Shown here one piece after another: positions 1 through 7,586 of a DNA stretch of 64,000 nucleotides (within the stretch, counting starts at the first letter, position 1; each line of letters begins with the position of its first letter). The position numbers and the translations under genes are program-made. This DNA comes from Anaerocolumna aminovalerica. GTDB taxonomy: Bacteria; Bacillota; Clostridia; Lachnospirales; Lachnospiraceae. The notes beneath the pieces are model-generated. The model saw only the letters and a program-made list of their open reading frames with translations, was not told the origin of the DNA and made no database searches. Where the stretch lies: assembly GCF_900115365.1 (NCBI RefSeq), contig NZ_FOWD01000005.1, positions 4,048 to 68,047 of the forward strand, read 5' to 3'.

Positions 1-128
1 GTCAGGGGCTACATAGCAGATTTGAACTCGTTCAAATCTTGTCGCCTCGATTTTTTATAATAAAGATATTTCTGTCAGGGGCTGCATAGCAGATTTGAAT
101 TCGTTCAAATCTTGCCATTTCGATTTTT
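1..128. repeat. Two tandem copies of a 73-bp unit
   Basis: Copies start at 1 and 74, both with GTCAGGGGCTRCATAGC followed by an inverted repeat AGATTTGAA/TTCAAATCT and ending near TCGATTTTTT. The first about 56 bases are nearly identical; the rest of each unit differs. The T-tracts after each hairpin suggest terminator-like units on the plus strand. The array may continue left of the window. Confidence 0.7.
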
Positions 129-186
129 TCACTTGCTGTTTATAAATAGCGAATCTATATTAACAGTAACAGGGCTGTAGATTTCT

Positions 187-218
187 ATCCTTGCGTCTTC
201 TTGACTGCAAGGATTTTT
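187..218 (+). terminator. Rho-independent terminator
   Basis: ATCCTTGC (187-194) pairs with GCAAGGAT (207-214) and is followed by TTTTT. It would end a plus-strand transcript entering from the left. I see no gene in 1-553 apart from this, the tandem repeat and the terminator at 440-523. Confidence 0.65.
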
Positions 219-439
219 AATTATACATAAAGATATATTAAGATATAAAATAAATTTTTGCAAATCATATATCTCTTTTTTATATTTTTATATTTTTCAT
301 ATGATTATAATATAGTAATAATAAGAAAATTAATTAAAGTCCGAAATATATTTATCTTTTAAAAGAAGTGCCAATATTAAAAATCAAGTGTCTTTCAAAT
401 TATCAATCATGTATTAAATAAGTCATCTTTTATAACAAT

Positions 440-523
440 AAAATCAGCATAGTCAAATTAAACATTCAGAAAATCTTATTCTCATAAAAAGACTCCTGAC
501 TTAAAATTTACTATGCTGATTTT
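440..523 (-). terminator. Terminator of the cysE-yacP operon
   Basis: A 14-bp perfect inverted repeat, AAAATCAGCATAGT (440-453) with its complement at 510-523. Read on the minus strand it is followed by TTTTATTGTT. The 56-base loop is long, so it may be a composite structure. It lies just beyond the yacP stop. Confidence 0.6.
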
Positions 524-553
524 ACTTTGAAAATGACATATTTATTACAGTCC

Positions 554-1075
554 TTAATTCCTGTCATCCAGCCTCATCTTCTCCAGCAGTTCCGCCATTT
601 CAGGGGACAGATTGTCCATTAAGCGGTTTCTGCTATTATCTTTCTTCTTGTGGTAAGTTTCTTTAATTTCTTTATCAGCTGCTTCAATTTCTCTTTTTAA
701 TTCCCTTGCACTCATTCTTGCAGCACCTCCGGCCAGGATAATCATTTGCTCAGTAGCATCAGAAGTGGCTACACGGATTTGAAAATCTTTACCCATTTGC
801 CAGGATACGGCTTCAATGAACTGGTCTGCCGTTTGAGCTTCCTTGGTATATACAATGTCAATATTATTGTAATGAATCACACTGCCTGGATTGCCTTTTG
901 ATTTATATCCGTCAAATACCAAAATCACCTCGTTCTTTCGAAATCCTTGGTAATTACATAGAATATCGGCAAGTTTTACTCTTGCCGATTCTAAGTCGTA
1001 TTTGGATATTTCCCGTAATTCTGGCCATGCAAATATTATATTATAACCGTCTACTAAAAGAAATTCTTTAGCCAA
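554..1075 (-). CDS. yacP: YacP/Rae1-type NYN (PIN-like) endoribonuclease
   Basis: 173 residues, the usual family length. Acidic residues fitting the NYN/PIN catalytic set are visible: D9 in LLVDGYN, D55 in LVFDGYK, D84 in TADQF and D106 in ATSDAT. Bacillus subtilis YacP (Rae1) is a ribosome-associated nuclease that cleaves mRNA in the A site; the same role is inferred. It is the last gene of cysE-cysS-mrnC-rlmB-yacP, the B. subtilis order, 42 bases after rlmB. The charged C-terminal helix (about 125-173) is typical. Family assignment is secure; the ribosomal role is by homology. Confidence 0.9.
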   Translation of the reverse strand: MAKEFLLVDGYNIIFAWPELREISKYDLESARVKLADILCNYQGFRKNEVILVFDGYKSKGNPGSVIHYNNIDIVYTKEAQTADQFIEAVSWQMGKDFQIRVATSDATEQMIILAGGAARMSARELKREIEAADKEIKETYHKKKDNSRNRLMDNLSPEMAELLEKMRLDDRN

Positions 1076-1117
1076 TATGAAATCATCCTTTGTTATTTAT
1101 ATTAATTCAATAAACCT

Positions 1118-1861
1118 TTATTTACTCAGTCTTTGTCTTACTATTTCATAAGATAAAATACCCATGGCAACTGATGCATTCAGGGAATCGATGTTACCGA
1201 ACATAGGAATCTTTGCAACAAAATCGCATTTTTCTTTAATTAATCTTCCTACCCCTTCCCCTTCACTGCCCACTACAAGGCCAATTGGTCCCCTTAAATC
1301 AAGATTATACATGGTTTCACCGTCCATGTCTGCGCACACAAACCATAATCCCTTTTCTTTTAGTTCTTCCATGGTTGCAGCCAGATTAGTTACTTTTGCT
1401 ACAGGAGTATAATTAATAGCACCTGCAGAGGTTTTAGCTACCGTTGCCGTTAAGCCTACGGCTCTTCTTTTGGGAATGATGATTCCATGAGCACCTGCCT
1501 GATTTGCAGTTCGCAGGATGGCTCCTAGATTGTGTGGATCTTCAATGCTGTCCAGCAAGATCAAAAATGGAGGTTCTCCTTTTTCTTCTGCTGCCTTTAA
1601 CATGTCCTCTACTTCTGCATATTCGTAGGCTGCCGCAAATGCAATAACACCCTGATGTTTACCGGTCTGTGATAATTGATCCAGCCTCTCCTTTTTTACA
1701 AAGGTAATAAGGGTATCACCCTTTTTGGCTTCTCTGGTGATGGACTTAATTGGTCCGTCCTGGCATCCATCTAATATAAAAAGCTTGTCTATGGTTTTTC
1801 CAGATCGAAAGGCTTCCAGTACTGCATTACGACCTTCTATAGTAAATTCTTCGTATCTCAT
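1118..1861 (-). CDS. rlmB: 23S rRNA (guanosine-2'-O-)-methyltransferase, RlmB/TrmH family
   Basis: 247 residues. An N-terminal L30e-like substrate-binding domain (about 1-80, starting EGRNAVLEAF) precedes a SPOUT methyltransferase domain with its three motifs: NLGAILRTANQAGA, VVGSEGEGVG and the knot-forming IPMFGNIDSLNASVA. Such enzymes use SAM to methylate a guanosine ribose in 23S rRNA. It lies 20 bases after mrnC in the same operon. RlmB is the best name by synteny with B. subtilis yacO; the exact target nucleotide cannot be read from sequence. Confidence 0.92.
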   Translation of the reverse strand: MRYEEFTIEGRNAVLEAFRSGKTIDKLFILDGCQDGPIKSITREAKKGDTLITFVKKERLDQLSQTGKHQGVIAFAAAYEYAEVEDMLKAAEEKGEPPFLILLDSIEDPHNLGAILRTANQAGAHGIIIPKRRAVGLTATVAKTSAGAINYTPVAKVTNLAATMEELKEKGLWFVCADMDGETMYNLDLRGPIGLVVGSEGEGVGRLIKEKCDFVAKIPMFGNIDSLNASVAMGILSYEIVRQRLSK

Positions 1862-1881
1862 AAATTTAGTTCCTTTCGCGG

Positions 1882-2346
1882 CTATTCATCCAGCCCTAGT
1901 TTTACCAATTCCAGAATCCTTGGAAATTGATCGGTCAGATATAAATATCCTATCAATGCTTCCAATCCGGTTGCAGTTCTATATTCTGTAATGCTTGCAT
2001 TCTTAGCAGAGGTAAAGGATTTCGCATTTCTACCTCTTTTATATATTCCCAGTTCTTCCTCTGTCAGCTCTCCCTCAATCTTGTGGAAAAATTCCATTTG
2101 GGCAGGAGCCTTTACCAGACTACTGACTTTTTTGTGTAATTTATTTACCGGCGCATTGCCTTTTTCAACAACAATGGTCCGTATAATCAAATCATAAACA
2201 ACGTCGCCGATAAATGCTAGAGTTAAAGGAGAATAGGTTCTTATATCCGTTTCAGGCAGGTTCATGTAAGATTTGATGAAATTCATCACATTACAGCTAT
2301 CCTCCGAATTTTCTTTTTGTCCGTTACCGCCTAGCTCCTTCTCCAT
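1882..2346 (-). CDS. mrnC: Mini-ribonuclease 3 (MrnC)
   Basis: 154 residues, an RNase III catalytic domain without the double-stranded-RNA-binding domain, as in the MrnC family. The signature is TLAFIGDVVYDLIIR and the C-terminal conserved GLEALIGYLYL. In B. subtilis it matures the 5' and 3' ends of 23S rRNA. Its start overlaps the end of cysS by 16 bases, implying coupled translation. The first about 20 residues are polar and poorly conserved; an internal ATG (NVMNFIK) is a possible alternative start. Confidence 0.92.
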   Translation of the reverse strand: MEKELGGNGQKENSEDSCNVMNFIKSYMNLPETDIRTYSPLTLAFIGDVVYDLIIRTIVVEKGNAPVNKLHKKVSSLVKAPAQMEFFHKIEGELTEEELGIYKRGRNAKSFTSAKNASITEYRTATGLEALIGYLYLTDQFPRILELVKLGLDE

Positions 2347-3728
2347 CTTACCCCTTCTCTTGTATCTTCAAGAACGATACCTTTTTCTATCAAAAGATTT
2401 CTTATTTCATCTGCTCTTGCAAAGTTTTTATTTTTTCTGGCATCCTGTCTTTCCTGAATTAATTGATCGATAGTTTCATCTAACAATTCTTCTTCTTTTT
2501 TTGCTTTGATTCCTAAAATACCGCATAATTTAACGATATGTTCTAAAACTTTACTAATGAATTCCCTGGAGTTATCAGAAGATGTTTTGGAATTCGCAAC
2601 TTTTACAATTTCAAATATAGCAGCTATTGCATCTGCTGTATTAAAATCATCCTCCATAGCAGCTTCATATTTCCTCGTTAATTCCTGTATCTCTGCCATA
2701 ATGGATCGCTCTTCTTCTGTCATTTCTATATCTTTTGCTGATTCTAACAAAAACTCCAGATTATACGTAGCAGTTGTAATACGTTCCAGACTGTTCTTAG
2801 CAGCTTCCATTAAGTCTTTACTAAAATTAATAGGACTTCTGTAATGAGCATTTAACATAAAGAAACGTAATACTTGTAATGAGTATTGCTCACTTATTTC
2901 TCTGACAGTAAAGAAATTACCGTCAGATTTGGACATTTTCTTATTATCAATATTCAGGAAACCATTATGCATCCAGTACCTGGCAAATTCTTTGTCATTG
3001 CAGCATTCGCTTTGTGCAATTTCATTTTCATGATGAGGAAATATTAAATCTTCTCCTCCTGCATGAATGTCGATTTGTTCTCCCAAGTATTTGTTACTCA
3101 TAACGGAACACTCAATATGCCAGCCTGGTCTTCCGTCACTCCATGGAGAAGGCCAGGAAGGTTCTCCTTCTTTCTTTGGCTTCCATAATACAAAATCCAT
3201 TGGATCCTCTTTTTCTTCACTTATTGCGATTCTGCTTCCGGCTTCCAGATCATCTATGTTTTTCTTAGATAGCTTGCCATATTCTTTAAAGCTTCTTGTT
3301 TTAAAATATACGGTGCCATTTTTCTCATAGGCATGACCTTTTTCAATTAGGGTGGAAATCATGTCTATCATGCTGCTGATTTCTTCTGTTGCCTTAGGAT
3401 TATAAGTAGCAGGTTTTACATTAAGTCCTTCCGTATCTTTTTTGAATTCCTTAATGTAACGCTCTGATACCTCCTGGGCAGTAACGCCTTCTTCATTTGC
3501 TTTCTTAATAATTTTGTCATCTACATCCGTAAAGTTGGATACAAAGTTCACTTCATATCCTTTATATTCAAAGTATCTTCTTACTGTATCAAATACAATA
3601 ATCGGTCTGGCATTTCCGATATGAATATAATTGTATACAGTAGGACCGCATACATACATACGAACCTTTCCTTCTTCAATAGGTACAAACTCTTCTTTTT
3701 TCTTTGTAAGCGTATTGTATATCTTCAT
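2331..3728 (-). CDS. cysS: Cysteinyl-tRNA synthetase
   Basis: 465 residues, the normal length. Class I synthetase signatures are HIGN (36-39) and KMSKS (about 265), with C27 in VCGPTVYN as the first zinc/substrate-binding cysteine and others in IECSVMS and HHENEIAQSE. It charges tRNA-Cys with cysteine and ATP in the cytoplasm. It follows cysE by about 190 bases and shares the T-box leader, so cysteine synthesis and cysteine use in translation respond to the same signal. Confidence 0.97.
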   Translation of the reverse strand: MKIYNTLTKKKEEFVPIEEGKVRMYVCGPTVYNYIHIGNARPIIVFDTVRRYFEYKGYEVNFVSNFTDVDDKIIKKANEEGVTAQEVSERYIKEFKKDTEGLNVKPATYNPKATEEISSMIDMISTLIEKGHAYEKNGTVYFKTRSFKEYGKLSKKNIDDLEAGSRIAISEEKEDPMDFVLWKPKKEGEPSWPSPWSDGRPGWHIECSVMSNKYLGEQIDIHAGGEDLIFPHHENEIAQSECCNDKEFARYWMHNGFLNIDNKKMSKSDGNFFTVREISEQYSLQVLRFFMLNAHYRSPINFSKDLMEAAKNSLERITTATYNLEFLLESAKDIEMTEEERSIMAEIQELTRKYEAAMEDDFNTADAIAAIFEIVKVANSKTSSDNSREFISKVLEHIVKLCGILGIKAKKEEELLDETIDQLIQERQDARKNKNFARADEIRNLLIEKGIVLEDTREGVRWRRS

Positions 3729-3914
3729 AATTTACCTCTTTACAGAAATTCCTATGTTCTGTCCTTTCGTTCTTATTCATGGATATATTTAAAACTATAT
3801 ATTCTCAATTTAATTTTACATAAGACATTACCATTTTGTAAATATATTAACTACTCTTTTGTTCATATATCCATACTTTTTACCCTTAGAGCTGTTTTTC
3901 TTTTTAATTTTTTA

Positions 3915-4589
3915 CTATTTACTTACTTGTTTCTCCAACTGTTTTAACTTCTTTGATATTTTCTTCAATTCTTCCATTAACTTAACATTATCAGCCTGTA
4001 ATTTTGAAATATCATTAAATACAGGATCCGGTAAATGTATATGATCCATATCTTCTCTTGGAATCTTTATATTATCCCGTTTCACTACTCTTCCCGGAAC
4101 ACCAACTACAGTAGAGTTGGGTGGGACTTCAGATAATACTACCGATCCGGCACCTATCTTGGAGTTTTCACCAACAGTAAAGGAGCCTAATATTTTAGCA
4201 CCTGCACTGACCATAACATTATTTCCTATGGTAGGATGCCGCTTTCCGCTCTCTTTTCCGGTACCGCCTAAAGTTACACCCTGATATAAGGTTACATTAT
4301 CACCAATTATTGTAGTTTCTCCAATAATTACCCCAATGCCATGATCTATAAATAATCCCTTGCCGATGGTAGCACCAGGATGAATCTCAATTCCGGTTTT
4401 TCTTGCCGTTCTTTGAGAATACCATCTTGCTAAAAAATAGTGCTTTTTTAAATATAGTTTATGGGCAATGCGATATCTTATAATAGCTTTAAAACTTGGA
4501 TACAAAAATACTTCTAAAGGAGTTTTTATTGCCGGATCACGTTCTTTTATGATTTGCATTTCTTCTTTAATATATCTTATAAAACCCAT
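3915..4589 (-). CDS. cysE: Serine O-acetyltransferase
   Basis: 224 residues from the ATG at 4589, chosen because GGAGG lies 8 bases upstream and the protein then begins MGFIRYIKEEMQ, like other CysE proteins; the reading frame is open further upstream to 4652. An N-terminal helical region precedes left-handed beta-helix hexapeptide repeats (HPGATIGKGLFIDHG, VTLYQGVTLGG, HPTIGNNVMV). It makes O-acetylserine from serine and acetyl-CoA, the precursor of cysteine. The C-terminal about 30 residues form a Lys/Leu-rich coiled-coil-like tail. First gene after the T-box. Confidence 0.95.
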   Translation of the reverse strand: MGFIRYIKEEMQIIKERDPAIKTPLEVFLYPSFKAIIRYRIAHKLYLKKHYFLARWYSQRTARKTGIEIHPGATIGKGLFIDHGIGVIIGETTIIGDNVTLYQGVTLGGTGKESGKRHPTIGNNVMVSAGAKILGSFTVGENSKIGAGSVVLSEVPPNSTVVGVPGRVVKRDNIKIPREDMDHIHLPDPVFNDISKLQADNVKLMEELKKISKKLKQLEKQVSK

Positions 4590-4670
4590 TATTTCAACCT
4601 CCATTACATATTTCATACAAATTTCATATCCATTTTTAACAGACTCATACATATGATATGAATATTAACA

Positions 4671-4922
4671 GTAAAAAAAACTTCGTCTCAAATAAGAGAC
4701 GAAGTTTATCCGCGGTTCCACTCTATTTTATACAGAACAAATTGTTCTGTATAATCTTTCCACAGGTAACGGCTGCCCCGGATCAAGCTACTTGGTTCAC
4801 TTAATCAGCTCCCAGATGCACTTCATTTATATTCCGGTTAAGAATGCTTTCAGCCGATGACATTCTCTCTCTGTTGCCTTCCTATAAACTACTCTTCTGC
4901 TCAACGCTTTTTTATATAATAT
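4671..4922 (-). promoter_or_regulatory. Cysteine-specific T-box leader
   Basis: Read on the minus strand: stem I elements, then GAAG-TGC-ATCTGGGAGC with the specifier TGC (Cys) at 4818-4820, the conserved T-box TGGAACCGCGG at 4710-4720, and a terminator hairpin AACTTCGTCTC/GAGACGAAG with a T-run at 4671-4706. Uncharged tRNA-Cys should stabilise the antiterminator and allow cysE-cysS transcription. The specifier agrees with both downstream genes. Confidence 0.92.
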
Positions 4923-4932
4923 TTTATTTCAT

Positions 4933-4961
4933 ATTGTATGCAAAATATCTCCATTTGTCAA
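4933..4961 (-). promoter_or_regulatory. Sigma-A-type promoter of the T-box operon
   Basis: TTGACA (4956-4961) and TACAAT (4933-4938) on the minus strand, separated by 17 bases, immediately upstream of the T-box leader. Confidence 0.75.
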
Positions 4962-5030
4962 CACATCTACATTGCTTTTATCCAAGTGCTGTATCATCCT
5001 GAAACAGTTTTTCGGTATTTATATAGTATA

Positions 5031-6209
5031 TTATACAACATCATTGATAAATACTTTGGAATAGCTATTTATTTTATCTAATTTATCAAGAACTTCTTCC
5101 CTGCGAACAGCCGTTCCTATGTTACCTGAATTTATAAATTTATCCCTTTGGAATCTGCCAAAGAATAGTTCTGCTGCCTCTGCTATATCCAAGGTTATAT
5201 CCGGTTCTTGTGTGGTTTCTGAAATATGGCATCCTTTTTGTGTAAACTTTAATTGATAGATACCGTTATTCTCATCCAAAATAGTATCCGTCACTTTCAT
5301 AACTATTCCTATCTCTTCTGTTGCAGAAATATCTTTAACAAAGGCTTTAAAATCTACTATTCTCGCCATAATGGCTGTAGTTTTTTGCTCCTTATTTTCA
5401 TACATCCCTTTATGGATATTCTCATTAAAATACACTGCAAATGCTTCTAAAACTTCTTTATCCTTTGGATTAGTTATCATTTCCGTAATATAAATTGCAT
5501 CTTCTGCCATATAAGAAAGACAGCCCAGGATTTGATCTTCCCTATAACAAACCAAAACTTCACCATAGCCGCTTTTCATTTCCTGGATCAGTCTTTCATA
5601 ATAATAAGGTGTCCGATGTACATATATGTCATAGTTTTTTGAAAGCTGATCATTGCAAAAGGCAGTTAGATTTTTAACGCTGTCTTTTTCTTCCGGATCT
5701 AAAGGTTTCACAGTTATATTTTTATAACCTGTTCTATTCTTCTCTTTTACATCCTGTGTCACTGCTTTCATAATTTCATTCCAAGGTTCCTGTTCATATA
5801 CCACGCGAAAATCATAGGGTGAATAAATAGTCTCTGCTGCAGGCATTAGATAGGTAAATGGCATTTTCTCCAGATACATGTCATGAAGGGCTTTTTCTAA
5901 AAGGATTTTCATAAGTCCCTGTCTGCGTTCTTCTTTTTTGGTAGCAACTCCAACTATATAGTTAGCAGGAATCTGCCCACCTCTTAAGGAAAGCAGATAA
6001 GGATTTAAATGCAGCATAGAGCAAAGGGTTTCTTCTTTATAAATGGTTAAAATACGATTATCTTTTACTTTCCACTTAAAGTAAAAGTCCGTATACTCCT
6101 TAGAATCCCCAAAACACTCCTGCCAAAGACCATAAATTTCTTCTTTGGCACGATCCTTTTTTTCATCTCCATGTATCTCATTTATATTATCATATAAAGT
6201 AATATTCAT
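5031..6209 (-). CDS. Eis-like GNAT acetyltransferase with SCP2 domain
   Basis: 392 residues. An N-terminal GNAT domain carries the acetyl-CoA loop VGVATKKEERRQGLMKILL (about 90-110); a second GNAT-like half follows (about 180-280), and the C-terminal 100 residues resemble the sterol-carrier-protein domain of Eis-family enzymes (ending near AAELFFGRFQRDKF). Family members acetylate amines of drugs or proteins; the substrate here is unknown. It appears monocistronic. The name describes architecture only. Confidence 0.8.
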   Translation of the reverse strand: MNITLYDNINEIHGDEKKDRAKEEIYGLWQECFGDSKEYTDFYFKWKVKDNRILTIYKEETLCSMLHLNPYLLSLRGGQIPANYIVGVATKKEERRQGLMKILLEKALHDMYLEKMPFTYLMPAAETIYSPYDFRVVYEQEPWNEIMKAVTQDVKEKNRTGYKNITVKPLDPEEKDSVKNLTAFCNDQLSKNYDIYVHRTPYYYERLIQEMKSGYGEVLVCYREDQILGCLSYMAEDAIYITEMITNPKDKEVLEAFAVYFNENIHKGMYENKEQKTTAIMARIVDFKAFVKDISATEEIGIVMKVTDTILDENNGIYQLKFTQKGCHISETTQEPDITLDIAEAAELFFGRFQRDKFINSGNIGTAVRREEVLDKLDKINSYSKVFINDVV

Positions 6210-6315
6210 AAGTATACTAATCCTTTCTCAATCTCGTATACAAGAGTCATAATTCTTATTAAATTATTATGATTCTCAAAGGCCGTAAATACTCCTCTGT
6301 CCAGTAATTAATAAC

Positions 6316-6891
6316 TTATTTTTTAGGACATCCCGTGCAGCCTGAACAGGAGCTGCAATTTCTTGCCCCGCCGGTTTCCTCACCAGAATCGTAATAGCTG
6401 AAATTCTCTACCGATATTAATAAGCATACTGACTTCGCTGAAATTCCCATTTCTTCGCCGGTAAAACCAAGCCCTTCTTCTGTGGTAGCCTTTACATTAA
6501 TTTGATTTTCCTTAATATTTAATGCTTGGGCTATATTAGAAACCATCTCCGGTATATACGGCGCCATCTTAGGTTTCTGGGCTACTATGGTAGCATCAAT
6601 ATTTTCTATAAAATAAAAATGGTCTTCCAATAACTTACCAACTCTCTTTAATAGTTCCATACTGGAGATTCCTTTGTATTCTTCCTCAGTATCGGGAAAG
6701 TGTCTTCCTATATCCCCCAAAGCTGCTGCTCCTAATAAGCTGTCCATAATTGCATGTAACAGAACATCTGCATCAGAATGTCCTAATAAACCTTTCTCAT
6801 ATGAAATATTAACGCCTCCCACTATCAATGGACGGCCTTCAACCAAACGGTGTACATCGTATCCCTGTCCAATTCTCATATCTATACCCAT
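6316..6891 (-). CDS. ispF: 2-C-methyl-D-erythritol 2,4-cyclodiphosphate synthase with Cys-rich tail
   Basis: Catalyses the cyclisation step of the MEP isoprenoid pathway. Counting from the ATG at 6879 (MRIGQGYD), zinc ligands D8, H10 and H42 and the substrate motif GHSDADV are present, and [15 protein letters not shown] closes the core near residue 156, the usual IspF length. About 30 extra residues follow, ending [13 protein letters not shown] with four cysteines spaced CxxCxxCxxC. The start is ambiguous: ATG at 6891 or 6879, neither with a close ribosome-binding site; AAGGATG lies about 40 bases upstream, separated by a perfect hairpin. The core function is secure, the tail's role is unknown. 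Confidence 0.93.
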   Translation of the reverse strand: MGIDMRIGQGYDVHRLVEGRPLIVGGVNISYEKGLLGHSDADVLLHAIMDSLLGAAALGDIGRHFPDTEEEYKGISSMELLKRVGKLLEDHFYFIENIDATIVAQKPKMAPYIPEMVSNIAQALNIKENQINVKATTEEGLGFTGEEMGISAKSVCLLISVENFSYYDSGEETGGARNCSSCSGCTGCPKK

Positions 6892-6896
6892 TGCAT

Positions 6897-6920
6897 ATCA
6901 TAACTGTTTGCAGTTATGAT
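6897..6920 (-). promoter_or_regulatory. Hairpin between ribosome-binding site and ispF start
   Basis: ATCATAACTG (6897-6906) and its exact complement (6911-6920) around a 4-base loop. On the minus strand it lies between AAGGATG and the ATG at 6891. If folded it would bring the two within normal initiation distance. Confidence 0.55.
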
Positions 6921-7148
6921 ACTACGACATCCTTTCTTTCTATATTTTCTGTACTTCCCAGTATATTTAAAATTAAACCGTAAAGATAATTAATGTATTT
7001 GTTCTTAATCGAGTACCCGTTAAACATGGACTCTTAACTATTATATAACATAATAACCTATATATGATAGTAAAATTTATCATTAACTAATATTTTACAT
7101 TATTCCATATTAAAACTTATACAATTATTTAACATTTGTTTTTTCCAT

Positions 7149-7175
7149 AAAAAAAAGATTGTCCTAAGACAATCT
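7149..7175 (-). terminator. Terminator of the tRNA operon
   Basis: AGATTGTC (7156-7163) pairs with GACAATCT (7168-7175); on the minus strand it is followed by eight T residues. It sits just after the tRNA-Met 3' end. Confidence 0.85.
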
Positions 7176-7181
7176 GTAAAG

Positions 7182-7255
7182 TAGCGAAGAACGGATTTGA
7201 ACCGCCGACACTGCGGGTATGAACCGCATGCTCTAGCCAACTGAGCTACTTCGCC
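7182..7255 (-). tRNA. tRNA-Met (CAT), elongator type
   Basis: Starts GGCGAAGTAGCTCAG, anticodon loop TTCATAC on stem TGCGG/CCGCA, T-arm GGTTCAAATCC, discriminator A at 7182; CCA is not encoded. Acceptor pair 1-72 is G-T. G1 and the lack of three G-C pairs next to the loop argue for the elongator form rather than the initiator. Confidence 0.93.
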
Positions 7256-7279
7256 ATATTTAAATATATTTTGTTTAAA

Positions 7280-7352
7280 TGGGACCTACAGGGCTCGAAC
7301 CTGTGACCCTCTGCTTGTAAGGCAGATGCTCTCCCAGCTGAGCTAAGATCCC
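7280..7352 (-). tRNA. tRNA-Val (TAC)
   Basis: GGGATCTTAGCTCAG start, anticodon loop CTTACAA on stem TCTGC/GCAGA, T-arm GGTTCGAGCCC, acceptor AGGTCCC and discriminator A. It lies 24 bases upstream of tRNA-Met and probably shares its transcript. Confidence 0.95.
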
Positions 7353-7586
7353 ATACACACTGTACTTAACAGGTACTTAATCATTATATTTATGAAGCTT
7401 ATTTTTGTCAAGCCTTTTTCTTATTTTTTTCATTTTTGTTTAATAATTCATAAACCATTCAAAAAGCCCATTGAAATAATATTTATAGTTGGTATACTAG
7501 TTTGTGTGCCCTTTTTTAGAGGTGGTACCAATTCTAAGGTTCTTTTTCTAAGATATTACTATTACATAAGGATGAAGGTTATAAAA

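Noticed and set aside
7482-7560. GTTGGTATAC...GAGGTGGTACCAA before the MATE gene looks like a T-box core
   Set aside because: It lacks the invariant ACCGCG, a stem I and a terminator; it is only an inverted repeat TTGGTA/TACCAA in AT-rich leader sequence.
7392-7586. Upstream extension of the MATE reading frame
   Set aside because: No ribosome-binding site at its first codon and low-complexity Phe/Ile/Tyr-rich translation; the ATG at 7587 has a good site and the normal MATE N-terminus.
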